Position numbers and translations under genes: made by a program. Of a DNA stretch of 64,000 nucleotides, positions 41,310 to 50,770 are shown piece after piece (position 1 is the first letter of the stretch; the number at the start of each line of letters is the position of its first letter). Source of the DNA: Mycolicibacterium brisbanense (GTDB lineage: Bacteria; Actinomycetota; Actinomycetes; Mycobacteriales; Mycobacteriaceae); the NCBI RefSeq assembly GCF_001570425.1, contig NZ_BCSX01000053.1, positions 1 through 64,000 on the forward strand. Direction: 5' to 3'. Below the pieces are notes generated by a model. It worked only from the letters and a program-made list of their open reading frames with translations. It made no database searches and had not been told where the DNA came from.

Positions 41310-43796
41310 CTAATCCGTGACGGTGACCGGGATGACGCCCCAGATGTCGTCGCAGTATTCGGTGATCGCCCGGTCCGACGAGAACTTGCCGCTGCGTGCG
41401 GTGTTCATGATCGACATGCGGGTCCACGCCTCGGTGTCGCGCCACGCGGTGCTGACGCGCTGCTGGCATTCGACATAGGAGGCGTAGTCGGCCAGCACCA
41501 GGAACGGGTCGTCGTGGCGCAGGTTATCGACCAAGGGCCGGAACACCTCGGTGTCGCCGTGGGAGAAGGTGCCGTCAGCGATCAGGTCGAGGACCGCCGC
41601 GAGTTCGGGATTGCCTGCCACGTAGTCCGACGGCCGGTAGCCGTCACGCTTGATCTGCTCGACCTCGTCGACGGTCAGGCCGAACAGGAAGAAGTTCTCG
41701 GCACCGACCTCGTCGCGCATCTCGACGTTGGCTCCGTCGAGGGTACCGACGGTCAGCGCACCGTTGATCATGAACTTCATGTTGCCGGTGCCCGAGGCTT
41801 CTTTGCCTGCGGTCGAGATCTGTTCGGAGACATCGGCAGCCGGGTAGATGAACTCCGCGTTCTGCACGTTGAAGTTCGGTACGAAGGCGACCTTGAGGAA
41901 CCGGTTGACATCCGGATCGTTGTTCACCGTCTCGCCCACGGCATTGATGAGCTTGATGATCCGCTTGGCCAGGAAATAGCCGGGTGCGGCCTTACCGCCG
42001 AACACGAAGGCGCGGGGCACGACGTCCAGCCCGGGGTTCTGCTTGAGCCGGTGGTACTGCGTGACGATGTTCAACACGTTGAGGTGCTGGCGCTTGTACT
42101 CGTGGATCCGCTTGACCTGGATGTCGAACAGCCAGTCAGGGTTCAGCTCGACGCCCGCCGTCGATGCGACGTACGCGGCCAGCCGAGCCTTGTTGTCCCG
42201 CTTGACTGCTCGCCACTGGGCCCGGAAGGCAGGATCGTCGGCATAGGCCTCCAGTCCGCGCAGCTTGGTCAGGTCGGTCAGCCAGCCGTCGCCGATGGTG
42301 TCGTCGAGCAGGCTGCGCAGCCCCGGGTTGGACAGGGCCAGGAAGCGGCGCGGGGTGACGCCGTTGGTCTTGTTCGAGAACCGCTCGGGCCACAGCTCGT
42401 AGAAGTCTTTGAGAACACTGGATTTCAGCAGTTCCGAGTGCAGCGCCGCGACGCCGTTGACGGCGTGGCTGCCGACGGTGGCCAGATGCGCCATCCGTAC
42501 GCTCTTGCCGTTGTCCTCACCGATCAGCGACATCCGGCGGAGCCGGTCGGTGTCACCAGGGAACTTGGCGGCAACCTCGTCGAGGAAGCGGCGGTTGATC
42601 TCGTAGATGATCTCCAGGTGCCGCGGCAGCGATTCGCCGAACATGGCCAGCGGCCAGGTCTCCAGGGCCTCGGGCAGCAGGGTGTGGTTGGTGTAGCCGA
42701 ATGAGGCGACGGTGATGTCCCACGCCTCGTCCCAGCTCAGCTGCCGCTCGTCGACCAGCAGCCGCATCAGCTCGGCCACCCCGATTGACGGGTGAGTGTC
42801 GTTGAGCTGCAACGCGAACCGCTCGGGGAGTTCGTGCACCGAGACGTCGGCAAGGTCGTCGAGGATGTGCAGCACGTGCTGCAGCGAGCAGGATACGAAG
42901 AAGTACTGCTGCAGCAGACGGAGCCGCTTGCCGACCTCGGGCTCGTCGTTGGGGTAGAGCACTTTGGTCACGGTCTCGGAGGTGACCTCGTCCTCGACGG
43001 CCTTGTAGTAGTCGCCGGTGTTGAAGGCCTCGAGGGCGAACGACTTGACGGCCCGGGCGCTCCACAGCGTCAGCACGTTGCATGTCTTCACGCCGTAGCC
43101 CTGGATGGGGGTGTCGTAGGCGACGCCCTTGATCACCCGCCCCGGCACCCACCGCGCGCGGTCGTGGCCGGCCTCGTTGGTGTAGTGCTCGGCGAAACCG
43201 CCCCAGTTCACCTCGTAGCTCACGTCGGGTTTGGCGATCTCCCAAGGGTTTCCGTTGTCGAGCCAGTTGTCGGTCTTCTCGACCTGCCAGCCGTCGTGGA
43301 TCTCCTGGTCGAAGATGCCGAACTCGTAGCGGATGCCGTACCCGATCGCCGGACGCTCCAGCGTCGCAAGCGAATCGAGATAGCACGCGGCGAGCCGGCC
43401 GAGGCCACCGTTGCCCAGGCCCGGCTCCTCCTCGCAGGCCAGCACCTCGTCGAGATCCTGACCGAGCTCGGCCAGCGCGGCGCGGGCTGCGGATTCGATC
43501 TGCAGGTTCAGCAGATTGGCACCCAGCTGCGGACCCATCAGGAACTCGGCCGACAGATAGCACGTGACCTTGCGGCCCAGATCGAGCGACGTCTGGGTCG
43601 ACGCGACCCGGTTGTCCTGCATGCGGTCCCGCACCGCCAGCGCCAGCGCCCGGTAGTAGTGCGCCGGGCGCAACGCCGCAGCCGGACGGCCGATCGAGTA
43701 CCGCAGGTGGTCGACGATCCCGCGACGCAAGGCGTCGGCAGACAGGCCGGTGCGGCTACGTTCTTGTGCGGGCACGTTCGAAACGACGTCGGTCAT
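41310..43796 (-). CDS. glgP: Glycogen phosphorylase
   Basis: 828 residues. It releases glucose 1-phosphate from alpha-1,4-glucans. Strong family blocks are YYRALALAVRDRMQDNRVAS near the N-terminus, LGNGGLGRLAACYLDSLATL and IGYGIRYEFGIFDQ, FALQLNDTHPSIGVAELMRL, and the PLP-binding region KEASGTGNMKFMINGALTVG with its Lys. It is the maltodextrin/glycogen phosphorylase type (about 830 aa). The gene stands alone; in M. tuberculosis glgP is Rv1328, outside the flanking conserved block, so this region is a rearrangement boundary relative to that genome. Confidence 0.95.
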   Translation of the reverse strand: MTDVVSNVPAQERSRTGLSADALRRGIVDHLRYSIGRPAAALRPAHYYRALALAVRDRMQDNRVASTQTSLDLGRKVTCYLSAEFLMGPQLGANLLNLQIESAARAALAELGQDLDEVLACEEEPGLGNGGLGRLAACYLDSLATLERPAIGYGIRYEFGIFDQEIHDGWQVEKTDNWLDNGNPWEIAKPDVSYEVNWGGFAEHYTNEAGHDRARWVPGRVIKGVAYDTPIQGYGVKTCNVLTLWSARAVKSFALEAFNTGDYYKAVEDEVTSETVTKVLYPNDEPEVGKRLRLLQQYFFVSCSLQHVLHILDDLADVSVHELPERFALQLNDTHPSIGVAELMRLLVDERQLSWDEAWDITVASFGYTNHTLLPEALETWPLAMFGESLPRHLEIIYEINRRFLDEVAAKFPGDTDRLRRMSLIGEDNGKSVRMAHLATVGSHAVNGVAALHSELLKSSVLKDFYELWPERFSNKTNGVTPRRFLALSNPGLRSLLDDTIGDGWLTDLTKLRGLEAYADDPAFRAQWRAVKRDNKARLAAYVASTAGVELNPDWLFDIQVKRIHEYKRQHLNVLNIVTQYHRLKQNPGLDVVPRAFVFGGKAAPGYFLAKRIIKLINAVGETVNNDPDVNRFLKVAFVPNFNVQNAEFIYPAADVSEQISTAGKEASGTGNMKFMINGALTVGTLDGANVEMRDEVGAENFFLFGLTVDEVEQIKRDGYRPSDYVAGNPELAAVLDLIADGTFSHGDTEVFRPLVDNLRHDDPFLVLADYASYVECQQRVSTAWRDTEAWTRMSIMNTARSGKFSSDRAITEYCDDIWGVIPVTVTD

Positions 43797-43874
43797 GGCG
43801 GGCAGTCTGACAGGTTCACGTGCACGGCAACCCTGTAATGGGCATCGGGCAAGTGAACTGCCGTGCAGCCGGGA

Positions 43875-44561
43875 TCAGACGTTCTGCTTCAGCAATTGGT
43901 CGCGGCGCTGCTTGGCCCAGTCGCCCATCTGAAACCCCGGCTGGTAATCGCACACCGAAAGCACCAGTGCCGCACGCGAAGTCACCGCCAAGCCGTAGTC
44001 ACAGTTCCACCCCGGCCGCGTCATCGCCCACGTCAGCACGCCGTCGGCGGGCGTGGTCACCGCGTCGAGCCGCATGGCCCGCGACGGCCCGGTCGGCGAG
44101 ATGCCCACGGCGTTGGTCGTGCACCCTGACACCGCGCTCGACCCGTCGCGCACCACCGTGGGAATGTCGAGATCCTCTTCGTAGGTGCTCACCGTCTCGG
44201 CCATCATCACCCCGCCCGAGGTGCGGTACCCGGTCTCGGCGTGATCGGCCGCGCCGGGCGGGACCAGAGGCGAACCCAGGAACAGGGTTGCCGCCGTGCA
44301 CTCCTGGGGCTGCGCGGCGGTGAAGTAGCTCGTCCCCAGCGGTATCTGCGATGCGGGCCCGGCCGGTGTCCGGGTGCCCTCGGCCAGCAGCAGGGTCCGG
44401 GCCGGCACCACGGGATGGGACTGCGCGCGATTGGCGGCGCCGGACACCACGTCGGTGCAGCCGCTCAGCAGGCCCGCGGCCAGCACCGAGACGGTGACGA
44501 CGCGCAGGTGCACCGTGCGCGGGGCGGCTGGAGGGTCGCTCAGTTTCACGCGAACCACCAT
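43875..44561 (-). CDS. Lipoprotein with PknH-extracellular-domain-like features
   Basis: 228 residues from the ATG at 44561 with GGAGGTGAC just upstream; the longer open frame is antisense to the thioesterase gene. The signal peptide ends in lipobox LLSGC. The mature part has two Cys pairs (SGCTTNAVGIS, GWNCDYGLAVTSRAALVLSV and VCDYQPG), a pattern reminiscent of the PknH C-terminal sensor domain and related mycobacterial lipoproteins. The assignment to that superfamily is tentative. It is divergent from the thioesterase gene. Confidence 0.75.
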   Translation of the reverse strand: MVVRVKLSDPPAAPRTVHLRVVTVSVLAAGLLSGCTDVVSGAANRAQSHPVVPARTLLLAEGTRTPAGPASQIPLGTSYFTAAQPQECTAATLFLGSPLVPPGAADHAETGYRTSGGVMMAETVSTYEEDLDIPTVVRDGSSAVSGCTTNAVGISPTGPSRAMRLDAVTTPADGVLTWAMTRPGWNCDYGLAVTSRAALVLSVCDYQPGFQMGDWAKQRRDQLLKQNV

Positions 44562-44603
44562 GTCACCTCCGGGTCGGGGGACCGCACGCAATACGGTGGC
44601 GGG

Positions 44604-45224
44604 GTGTCCACCGACAGCGCGCACCCCGGCGGAGGGTTCAACCCGCCGGACCCCACGACCCGCGGCGGACCCGACTACGGCCGCTTTGTCGAGGCGGTGC
44701 GCACGCTGCAGGACCACGCCAAGGCCGCCGACGCGCCCGACGCGGTGATCTCCGAGGCCGCCGACCTGATCGAGAAGGTGTCGGCCCTGCTGGCGCCGTA
44801 CGACGCCGACGAATGGAACTCGCCGTCGGGCAGGCGGATGGACCTGCCTAACCGGGGCAGCGTCTCGACGGTGCCGACGCAACTGCACGTCACCGCCGAG
44901 GGGCAGATCGCGGGCACGGCGTACTTCCGGCGGTTCCACCTCGGCCGCAACGGCGCGGTGCACGGCGGCCAGTTGGCGCTACTGTTCGATTCGCTGCTCG
45001 GATTCACGGCGGCGAAATTGACCCGCAACCCATACCAGCGCACGGCCTACCTGCACGTCGACTATCGCAAGATCGTGCCGATCGAGAAAGAACTGCAGGT
45101 CGAGGCGGGTGTTGACCGTATCGAGGGTCGCAAGATCTTCGTCGTCGGACGGCTCCGCGACGGCGAGGACGTGCTCACCGAGGCCGAGGCGCTGTTTGTG
45201 CGGCTCAAACCTGGGCAGCCTTGA
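44604..45224 (+). CDS. PaaI-type hotdog thioesterase
   Basis: 206 residues from the GTG at 44604, 6 bp after a -10-like TACGGT (44592-44597), consistent with a leaderless mRNA. The hotdog domain occupies the C-terminal two thirds: FHLGRNGAVHGGQLALLFDS (the HGG motif and helix) and TAYLHVDYRKIVPIEKELQV, then IFVVGRLRDGEDVLTEAEAL. It should hydrolyse an acyl-CoA. It lies 84 bp before thrS. Confidence 0.86.
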   Translation: MSTDSAHPGGGFNPPDPTTRGGPDYGRFVEAVRTLQDHAKAADAPDAVISEAADLIEKVSALLAPYDADEWNSPSGRRMDLPNRGSVSTVPTQLHVTAEGQIAGTAYFRRFHLGRNGAVHGGQLALLFDSLLGFTAAKLTRNPYQRTAYLHVDYRKIVPIEKELQVEAGVDRIEGRKIFVVGRLRDGEDVLTEAEALFVRLKPGQP

Positions 45225-45308
45225 CCCCATCGGGCTCGGGGCGCGGGTGGCCCCACCGATAGCATGGTCGCGATCGTATTGCGCCCCGCAACCATAGGAG
45301 AGTCCCCG

Positions 45309-47402
45309 ATGAGCGCCGCCGCCAGCTCCGCCCCCGCAGCCCCGATCCGGGTCGCTGCCGGGACCACCGCCGGGGCGGCGGTCCGCGAGGCGGGACTGCC
45401 GCAGCGCGGTGCCGTCGACGCCGTCGTGGTGGTGCGCGACGCCGACGGCCGCCTGCGTGACCTGTCCTGGGTACCCGACACCGACGTCGAGGTGACCCCG
45501 GTGGCCGCCGACACCGAGGACGGCCGCAGCGTCATCCGGCACTCGTGCGCCCATGTGCTGGCGCAGGCCGTGCAGGATCTCTTCCCGGAGGCGAAGCTCG
45601 GCATCGGGCCGCCCATCGTCGACGGCTTCTACTACGACTTCGACGTCCCGCAGCCGTTCACGCCCGAGGATCTGGAGAAGCTCGAGAAGCGGATGCAGAA
45701 GATCGTCAAGGACGGTCAGCTGTTCGACCGGCGGGTCTACGCGTCCAAGGACGAAGCCCGTCGGGAACTCGCGGGCGAGCCCTACAAGCTGGAACTGGTC
45801 GACGACAAATCCGGGGCCGACGATCCGGAGGTCATGGAAGTCGGCGGCGACGAGCTCACCGCATACGACAACCTCAACCCCCGCACCAAGGAACGGGTCT
45901 GGGGAGACCTGTGCCGCGGCCCGCACATCCCGACCACCAAGCACATCCCGGCGTTCAAGCTGACCCGCAGCTCCGCGGCCTACTGGCGGGGCAACCAGAA
46001 CAACGCGAGCCTGCAGCGCATCTACGGCACCGCGTGGGAATCCCAGGAAGCCCTCGACAAGCACCTGGAGCTCATCGAGGAGGCGCAGCGCCGCGATCAC
46101 CGCAAGCTCGGCGTGGAACTCGACTTGTTCAGCTTCCCCGACGAGTTGGGTTCGGGCCTACCGGTTTTCCATCCGAAGGGCGGCGTCGTGCGACGCGAGC
46201 TCGAGGACTACTCGCGCCGCAAGCACCTGGAGGCGGGGTATGAGTTCGTCAACACCCCGCACATCACCAAGGAGAACCTCTACATCACCTCGGGGCACCT
46301 GGAGTGGTACGCCGACGGCATGTTCCCGCCGATGCACATCGACGCGGAGTTCAACGAGGACGGTTCGGTCCGCAAGCCGGGGCAGGACTACTACCTCAAG
46401 CCGATGAACTGCCCCATGCACCACCTGATCTTCCGGTCGCGGGGCCGCTCCTACCGGGAACTGCCCTTGCGGCTCTTCGAGTTCGGCAGCGTCTACCGCT
46501 ACGAGAAGTCCGGCGTCATCCACGGCCTGACCCGGGTGCGCGGCATGACCCAGGACGACGCGCACATCTACACCACGCGCGACCAGATGCGCGACGAGCT
46601 CACCCGGCTGCTGCAGTTCGTGCTGGACCTGCTGCGCGACTACGGCCTCGACGACTTCTATCTGGAACTGTCCACCAAGGACCCGGAGAAGTACGTCGGC
46701 TCCGACGAGATCTGGGAGGAGGCCACCAACACCCTGCGTGAGGTGGCCGAGGCCTCCGGGCTGGACCTGGTGCCCGACCCGGGCGGCGCGGCGTTCTACG
46801 GCCCGAAGATCTCGGTGCAGGTCAAGGACGCGCTGGGACGCAACTGGCAGATGTCGACGATCCAGTTGGACTTCAACATGCCCGACCGGTTCGAGCTGGA
46901 ATACACCGCCGCCGACGGCAGCCGGCAGCGGCCCGTGCTGATCCACCGGGCGCTGTTCGGATCCATCGAGCGGTTCTTCGGGGTGCTCACCGAGCACTAC
47001 GCCGGTGCGTTCCCGGCCTGGCTCGCGCCGGTGCAGGTGGTCGCCATCCCGGTGGCCGACGCGCACCTGGACTACCTGTATGACGTTGCCGCCCAGCTCA
47101 AGTCGCGCGGGATCCGCGTCGAGGTGGATGCCAGCGACGACCGGATGGCCAAGAAGATCGTCAACCACACCAACCAGAAGGTGCCGTTCATGCTGTTGGC
47201 GGGGGACAAGGATGTAGAGGCAGGCGCCGTCTCGTTCCGGTTCGGGGACCGTACCCAGATCAACGGTGTGCCGCGCGAGCAGGCATTCGACGCCATCGCC
47301 GAATGGATCGAGCGGCGTGAGAACGCGGTTCCCACAGCCGAATTGGTCAACGCGGTTACCGCGATGAGCGCTTGCGCGAAGAGCCAGGTAGCCCCGACGT
47401 GA
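45309..47402 (+). CDS. thrS: Threonyl-tRNA synthetase
   Basis: 697 residues from the ATG at 45309 (GGAGA upstream). The N-terminal TGS domain is followed by the editing domain with HSCAHVLAQAVQDLFPEAK (HxxxH), then the class II core: KPMNCPMHHLIFRSRGRSY (zinc Cys and motif 2 start), YEKSGVIHGLTRVRGMTQDD and the motif 3 LIHRALFGSIERFFGVL, and an anticodon-binding C-terminus. I see no T-box in the short upstream region. Its TGA overlaps the GTG of the HIT gene (GTGA), starting a tight operon into phosphatidylinositol mannoside genes, as in Rv2614c-Rv2610c. Confidence 0.96.
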   Translation: MSAAASSAPAAPIRVAAGTTAGAAVREAGLPQRGAVDAVVVVRDADGRLRDLSWVPDTDVEVTPVAADTEDGRSVIRHSCAHVLAQAVQDLFPEAKLGIGPPIVDGFYYDFDVPQPFTPEDLEKLEKRMQKIVKDGQLFDRRVYASKDEARRELAGEPYKLELVDDKSGADDPEVMEVGGDELTAYDNLNPRTKERVWGDLCRGPHIPTTKHIPAFKLTRSSAAYWRGNQNNASLQRIYGTAWESQEALDKHLELIEEAQRRDHRKLGVELDLFSFPDELGSGLPVFHPKGGVVRRELEDYSRRKHLEAGYEFVNTPHITKENLYITSGHLEWYADGMFPPMHIDAEFNEDGSVRKPGQDYYLKPMNCPMHHLIFRSRGRSYRELPLRLFEFGSVYRYEKSGVIHGLTRVRGMTQDDAHIYTTRDQMRDELTRLLQFVLDLLRDYGLDDFYLELSTKDPEKYVGSDEIWEEATNTLREVAEASGLDLVPDPGGAAFYGPKISVQVKDALGRNWQMSTIQLDFNMPDRFELEYTAADGSRQRPVLIHRALFGSIERFFGVLTEHYAGAFPAWLAPVQVVAIPVADAHLDYLYDVAAQLKSRGIRVEVDASDDRMAKKIVNHTNQKVPFMLLAGDKDVEAGAVSFRFGDRTQINGVPREQAFDAIAEWIERRENAVPTAELVNAVTAMSACAKSQVAPT

Positions 47403-47986
47403 CGGATCCGGACGAGCGCACGATCGTCGACCACGGTGTCGGCGATCCCGACCATCTGCAGCGACTGTGGACCCCGCACCGGATGAGCTACATCGCCGAT
47501 GCGGTCAAGGGCGACAACAAGGTCGGGTCGGCCGGGTCGTCTGAACCGTTCACCGACATCCCGGAGCTATCCGACGAGGACGGACTGATGGTGGCTCGCG
47601 GGCAGCAGGTGTACGCGGTGCTCAACCTGTACCCGTACAACCCCGGACACCTGATGGTGGTGCCCTACCGGCGGGTGTCGGAGTTGGAGGACCTCACCGC
47701 CGAGGAGAGCGCCGAGCTGATGGCGTTCACGCAGAAGGCGATTCGGGTGATCAAAGCGGTGTCCCGGCCGCACGGCTTCAACGTCGGGCTGAACCTGGGC
47801 ACATCGGCGGGCGGTTCCCTGGCCGAGCATCTGCACATGCACGTGGTGCCGCGCTGGGGTGGTGACGCGAACTTCATCACGATCATCGGTGGCGCCAAGG
47901 TCATTCCGCAGTTGCTGCGGGAGACGCGGGTGCTGCTGGCCACGGAATGGGCCAAGCAGCCGGGTCCGGCGGGAGTGGAACGGTGA
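47399..47986 (+). CDS. HIT family hydrolase (AP4A phosphorylase type)
   Basis: 195 residues with a GTG start overlapping the thrS stop. The HIT motif is HLHMHVVPRWGGD (H-x-H-x-H), with NVGLNLGTSAGGSLAEHLHM before it. The M. tuberculosis counterpart Rv2613c is a diadenosine tetraphosphate phosphorylase, and AP4A is a by-product of aminoacyl-tRNA synthetases, which makes coupling to thrS sensible. Its stop overlaps the pgsA GTG by 4 bp. Confidence 0.92.
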   Translation: MTDPDERTIVDHGVGDPDHLQRLWTPHRMSYIADAVKGDNKVGSAGSSEPFTDIPELSDEDGLMVARGQQVYAVLNLYPYNPGHLMVVPYRRVSELEDLTAEESAELMAFTQKAIRVIKAVSRPHGFNVGLNLGTSAGGSLAEHLHMHVVPRWGGDANFITIIGGAKVIPQLLRETRVLLATEWAKQPGPAGVER

Positions 47987-48654
47987 GCAACCTGTTCCTG
48001 ATGAGCCGGGCCGCCTACGTCAAGCTGTCCCGTCCGGTGGCCAGGGCGGCGCTGCGCGCAGGCCTTACCCCCGACATCGTCACGATCGTGGGCACCGCGG
48101 GCTCGGTCACGGCCGCCCTGACGCTCTTCCCGATCGGCCAGCTGTGGTGGGGCGCCTTCGCGGTGTTCGTGTTTGTGCTCGCCGACATGCTCGACGGCGC
48201 GATGGCTCGTGAGCGTGGCGGCGGCACCCGGTTCGGAGCCGTGCTCGACGCCACCTGTGACCGGATCGCCGACGGGGCGGTGTTCGCCGGCCTGGCATGG
48301 TGGGCCGCCTTCGGGCTGGGCAGCCCGGCTTTGGTTGTCGCCACACTGATCTGCCTGGTGACCTCCCAGGTGATCTCCTACATCAAGGCCCGTGCCGAGG
48401 CCAGCGGCCTGCGCGGCGACGGCGGCATCATCGAGCGCCCCGAACGGCTGGTGATCGTCCTGGTGGGTGCCGGGCTGTCCGGGGTGCCGTTCCTCCACAT
48501 GCCCTGGCTCGTCGACGTCGCGATGTGGCTGCTCGCCGTGGCCAGCATCGTCACCGTCGCGCAGCGCCTGCACGCGGTGCGCACCTCGCCCGGTGCCATG
48601 GAGCCGCTCAACCCGTCCCAACCCACCGAGTCGAACGAGCAGAGCGAACTGTGA
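47983..48654 (+). CDS. pgsA: Phosphatidylinositol phosphate synthase (CDP-alcohol phosphotransferase)
   Basis: 223 residues from the GTG at 47983. It joins CDP-diacylglycerol and inositol 3-phosphate, the committed step of phosphatidylinositol synthesis. The CDP-alcohol phosphotransferase signature DMLDGAMARERGGGTRFGAV plus DATCDRIAD gives the full D-x2-DG-x2-AR-x8-G-x3-D-x3-D. Five or six membrane helices are visible, and an acidic C-terminal tail ends the protein. Translationally coupled on both sides, upstream to the HIT gene and downstream to the PIM acyltransferase. Confidence 0.95.
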   Translation: MSNLFLMSRAAYVKLSRPVARAALRAGLTPDIVTIVGTAGSVTAALTLFPIGQLWWGAFAVFVFVLADMLDGAMARERGGGTRFGAVLDATCDRIADGAVFAGLAWWAAFGLGSPALVVATLICLVTSQVISYIKARAEASGLRGDGGIIERPERLVIVLVGAGLSGVPFLHMPWLVDVAMWLLAVASIVTVAQRLHAVRTSPGAMEPLNPSQPTESNEQSEL

Positions 48655-49571
48655 CGATCATCAGCCGGATCCCGCTGCGCGGACAGATGACCGACATGGG
48701 TTACGCGGCGGGCTGGCAATTGGTGCGCACCATGCCGGAGTTGGTGGCCCGCAACATGTTCGAAGCCGGCGCGTGGTACGCGTCGCTCGGTGGCGGACCC
48801 GAGCAACTGCGCAAGAACCTGGCGCGCGTCATCGGGGTGACGCCGGCCGAGGTGCCCGACGAACTCATGCGGGCATCGCTGGCGTCCTATGCGCGGTACT
48901 GGCGCGAGGCGTTTCGGCTGCCGTCGATGAACCTGCCTGCCGTCGCCCGGCGCCTCGACGAGGTGGTGGTCGGCGCGGACAAGCTCAAGGCCGGGCACGA
49001 CGCCGGCCGCGGCGGCATTCTCGCGCTGCCGCACAGCGGCAACTGGGACATGGCCGGGGTGTGGCTGGTGAGCAAGTACGGCACCTTCGCCACCGTGGCC
49101 GAGCGGCTCAAGCCCGAGTCGCTCTACCGGCGCTTCATCGAGTACCGCGAGAGCCTCGGCTTCGAGGTGTTCCCGCTGTCCGGAGGAGAACGGCCACCGT
49201 TCGAATTGCTCTCCGAGCGCCTGCGCGACAACAGGTTCGTATGCCTGATGGCCGAGCGGGACCTCACGCGCAGCGGCGTCGAGGTCGACTTCTTCGGCGA
49301 ACCCACGCGGATGCCTGCCGGATCGGCCAAGCTCGCCATCGAGACGGGTGCGCCGCTGTACCCGACGCACGTCCACTACGACGGGGACGACTGCGTCGTC
49401 GAGATCTTCGATCCGCTCGACACGTCCTCGGGTGACGTCGGGATCATCACGCAGGCGCTGGCCGATCAGTTCGCCAAGAACATCGCCGCGCACCCGGCCG
49501 ACTGGCACATGTTGCAACCGCAGTGGATCGCTGACCTCTCCGATGAGCGCCGCGCCCGGTTGGGCACCTGA
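48651..49571 (+). CDS. Phosphatidylinositol mannoside acyltransferase
   Basis: 306 residues with a GTG start overlapping the pgsA stop. It transfers palmitate to the mannose of PIM1/PIM2. The lysophospholipid acyltransferase motif ILALPHSGNWDMAGVW (HX4D-type: H-S-G-N-W-D) is near residue 126, with CLMAERDLTRSGVEVDFFGE and MPAGSAKLAIETGAPLYP following, as in PatA (Rv2611c). It acts at the inner face of the membrane. It is followed 35 bp later by pimA. Confidence 0.93.
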   Translation: MTIISRIPLRGQMTDMGYAAGWQLVRTMPELVARNMFEAGAWYASLGGGPEQLRKNLARVIGVTPAEVPDELMRASLASYARYWREAFRLPSMNLPAVARRLDEVVVGADKLKAGHDAGRGGILALPHSGNWDMAGVWLVSKYGTFATVAERLKPESLYRRFIEYRESLGFEVFPLSGGERPPFELLSERLRDNRFVCLMAERDLTRSGVEVDFFGEPTRMPAGSAKLAIETGAPLYPTHVHYDGDDCVVEIFDPLDTSSGDVGIITQALADQFAKNIAAHPADWHMLQPQWIADLSDERRARLGT

Positions 49572-49606
49572 TGAACGCGTGCGCGCAGAAGCGACGGATC
49601 TGAACC

Positions 49607-50770
49607 ATGCGAATCGGGATGGTCTGCCCCTACTCCTTCGACGTGCCCGGCGGCGTGCAATCCCATGTGCTGCAACTCGCCGAGGTGATGCGGGAGGCCG
49701 GCAACGAGGTCAGCGTGCTCGCTCCGTCGTCGCCCCACGTCAAACTGCCCGACTATGTGGTGTCGGGCGGCAAGGCCGTGCCGATCCCGTACAACGGCTC
49801 GGTGGCCCGATTGAGGTTCGGGCCCGCCACGCACCGCATGGTCAAGAAGTGGCTGCTGCGCGGTGACTTCGACGTGCTGCACCTGCACGAGCCCAACGCG
49901 CCCAGCCTGTCGATGCTCGCGCTGAACATCGCCGAGGGACCGATCGTCGCGACGTTTCACACCTCGACGACCAAATCGCTGACCCTGTCGGTGTTCCAGG
50001 GCATCCTGCGTCCGCTGCACGAGAAGATCGTCGGCCGCATCGCCGTATCCGACCTGGCCAGGCGCTGGCAGATGGAGGCCCTCGGGTCCGATGCGGTGGA
50101 GATCCCCAACGGGGTCGACGTGGCGTCGTTCGCCGATGCACCGGTGCTGGACGGCTATCCGCGCTCCGGTCGCACGGTGTTGTTCCTCGGCCGGTTCGAC
50201 GAACCTCGCAAGGGGATGGAGGTGCTGCTGGCCGCGCTGCCGCGGCTGGTCGAGCGGTTCGCCGACGTGGAGATCCTCATCGTCGGGCGCGGCGACGAGG
50301 ACGCCCTGCGTGAACAGGCCGGCGAGCTCGCATCGCATCTGCGGTTCCTGGGCCAGGTCGACGACGCCACCAAGGCGTCGGCGATGGCCAGCGCCGATGT
50401 GTATTGCGCCCCCAACCTCGGTGGCGAGAGCTTCGGCATCGTGCTGGTCGAGGCGATGGCCGCGGGCACCGCGGTGGTGGCCAGCGATCTGGACGCCTTC
50501 CGGCGCGTGCTCGACGACGGCAGGGTGGGCCGGTTGGTGCCGGTGGATGACGCGGACGCTCTCGCCGACGGACTGATCGAGATGCTCGCCGACGACACCG
50601 CGCGGGCCCGGTATGTCGCGGCCGCCACCGAGTACGTCGGCCGTTTCGACTGGTCGGTGGTGGCCGGCGAGATCATGCGGGTGTACGAAACCGTCGCGGG
50701 ATCGGGGACGAAGGTGCGGGTCGCCGGTACCCCGGCCAGGAGTGCCGCGGCCGGGGGTTCGGCTTCATGA
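49607..50770 (+). CDS. pimA: Phosphatidylinositol alpha-mannosyltransferase PimA
   Basis: 387 residues. GT4-family GT-B enzyme that adds the first mannose from GDP-mannose to phosphatidylinositol. It begins MRIGMVCPYSFDVPGGVQSH with the phosphate-binding GGVQ loop. The C-terminal nucleotide-binding domain has FLGRFDEPRKGMEVLLAALP and the E-x7-E motif ESFGIVLVEAMAAGTAVVAS. Length matches mycobacterial PimA. Its TGA overlaps the next ATG (ATGA). The run pgsA-acyltransferase-pimA places PI synthesis and the first PIM steps in one transcript. Confidence 0.97.
   Translation: MRIGMVCPYSFDVPGGVQSHVLQLAEVMREAGNEVSVLAPSSPHVKLPDYVVSGGKAVPIPYNGSVARLRFGPATHRMVKKWLLRGDFDVLHLHEPNAPSLSMLALNIAEGPIVATFHTSTTKSLTLSVFQGILRPLHEKIVGRIAVSDLARRWQMEALGSDAVEIPNGVDVASFADAPVLDGYPRSGRTVLFLGRFDEPRKGMEVLLAALPRLVERFADVEILIVGRGDEDALREQAGELASHLRFLGQVDDATKASAMASADVYCAPNLGGESFGIVLVEAMAAGTAVVASDLDAFRRVLDDGRVGRLVPVDDADALADGLIEMLADDTARARYVAAATEYVGRFDWSVVAGEIMRVYETVAGSGTKVRVAGTPARSAAAGGSAS

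Noticed and set aside
40764..42704. 646-codon open frame on the plus strand across glgP
   Set aside because: Composition is that of an antisense reading of glgP, with no domain or plausible start.
45225..45308. Possible T-box leader for thrS
   Set aside because: Only 84 bp separate the previous stop from the ATG, and no specifier-loop or antiterminator sequence is seen.
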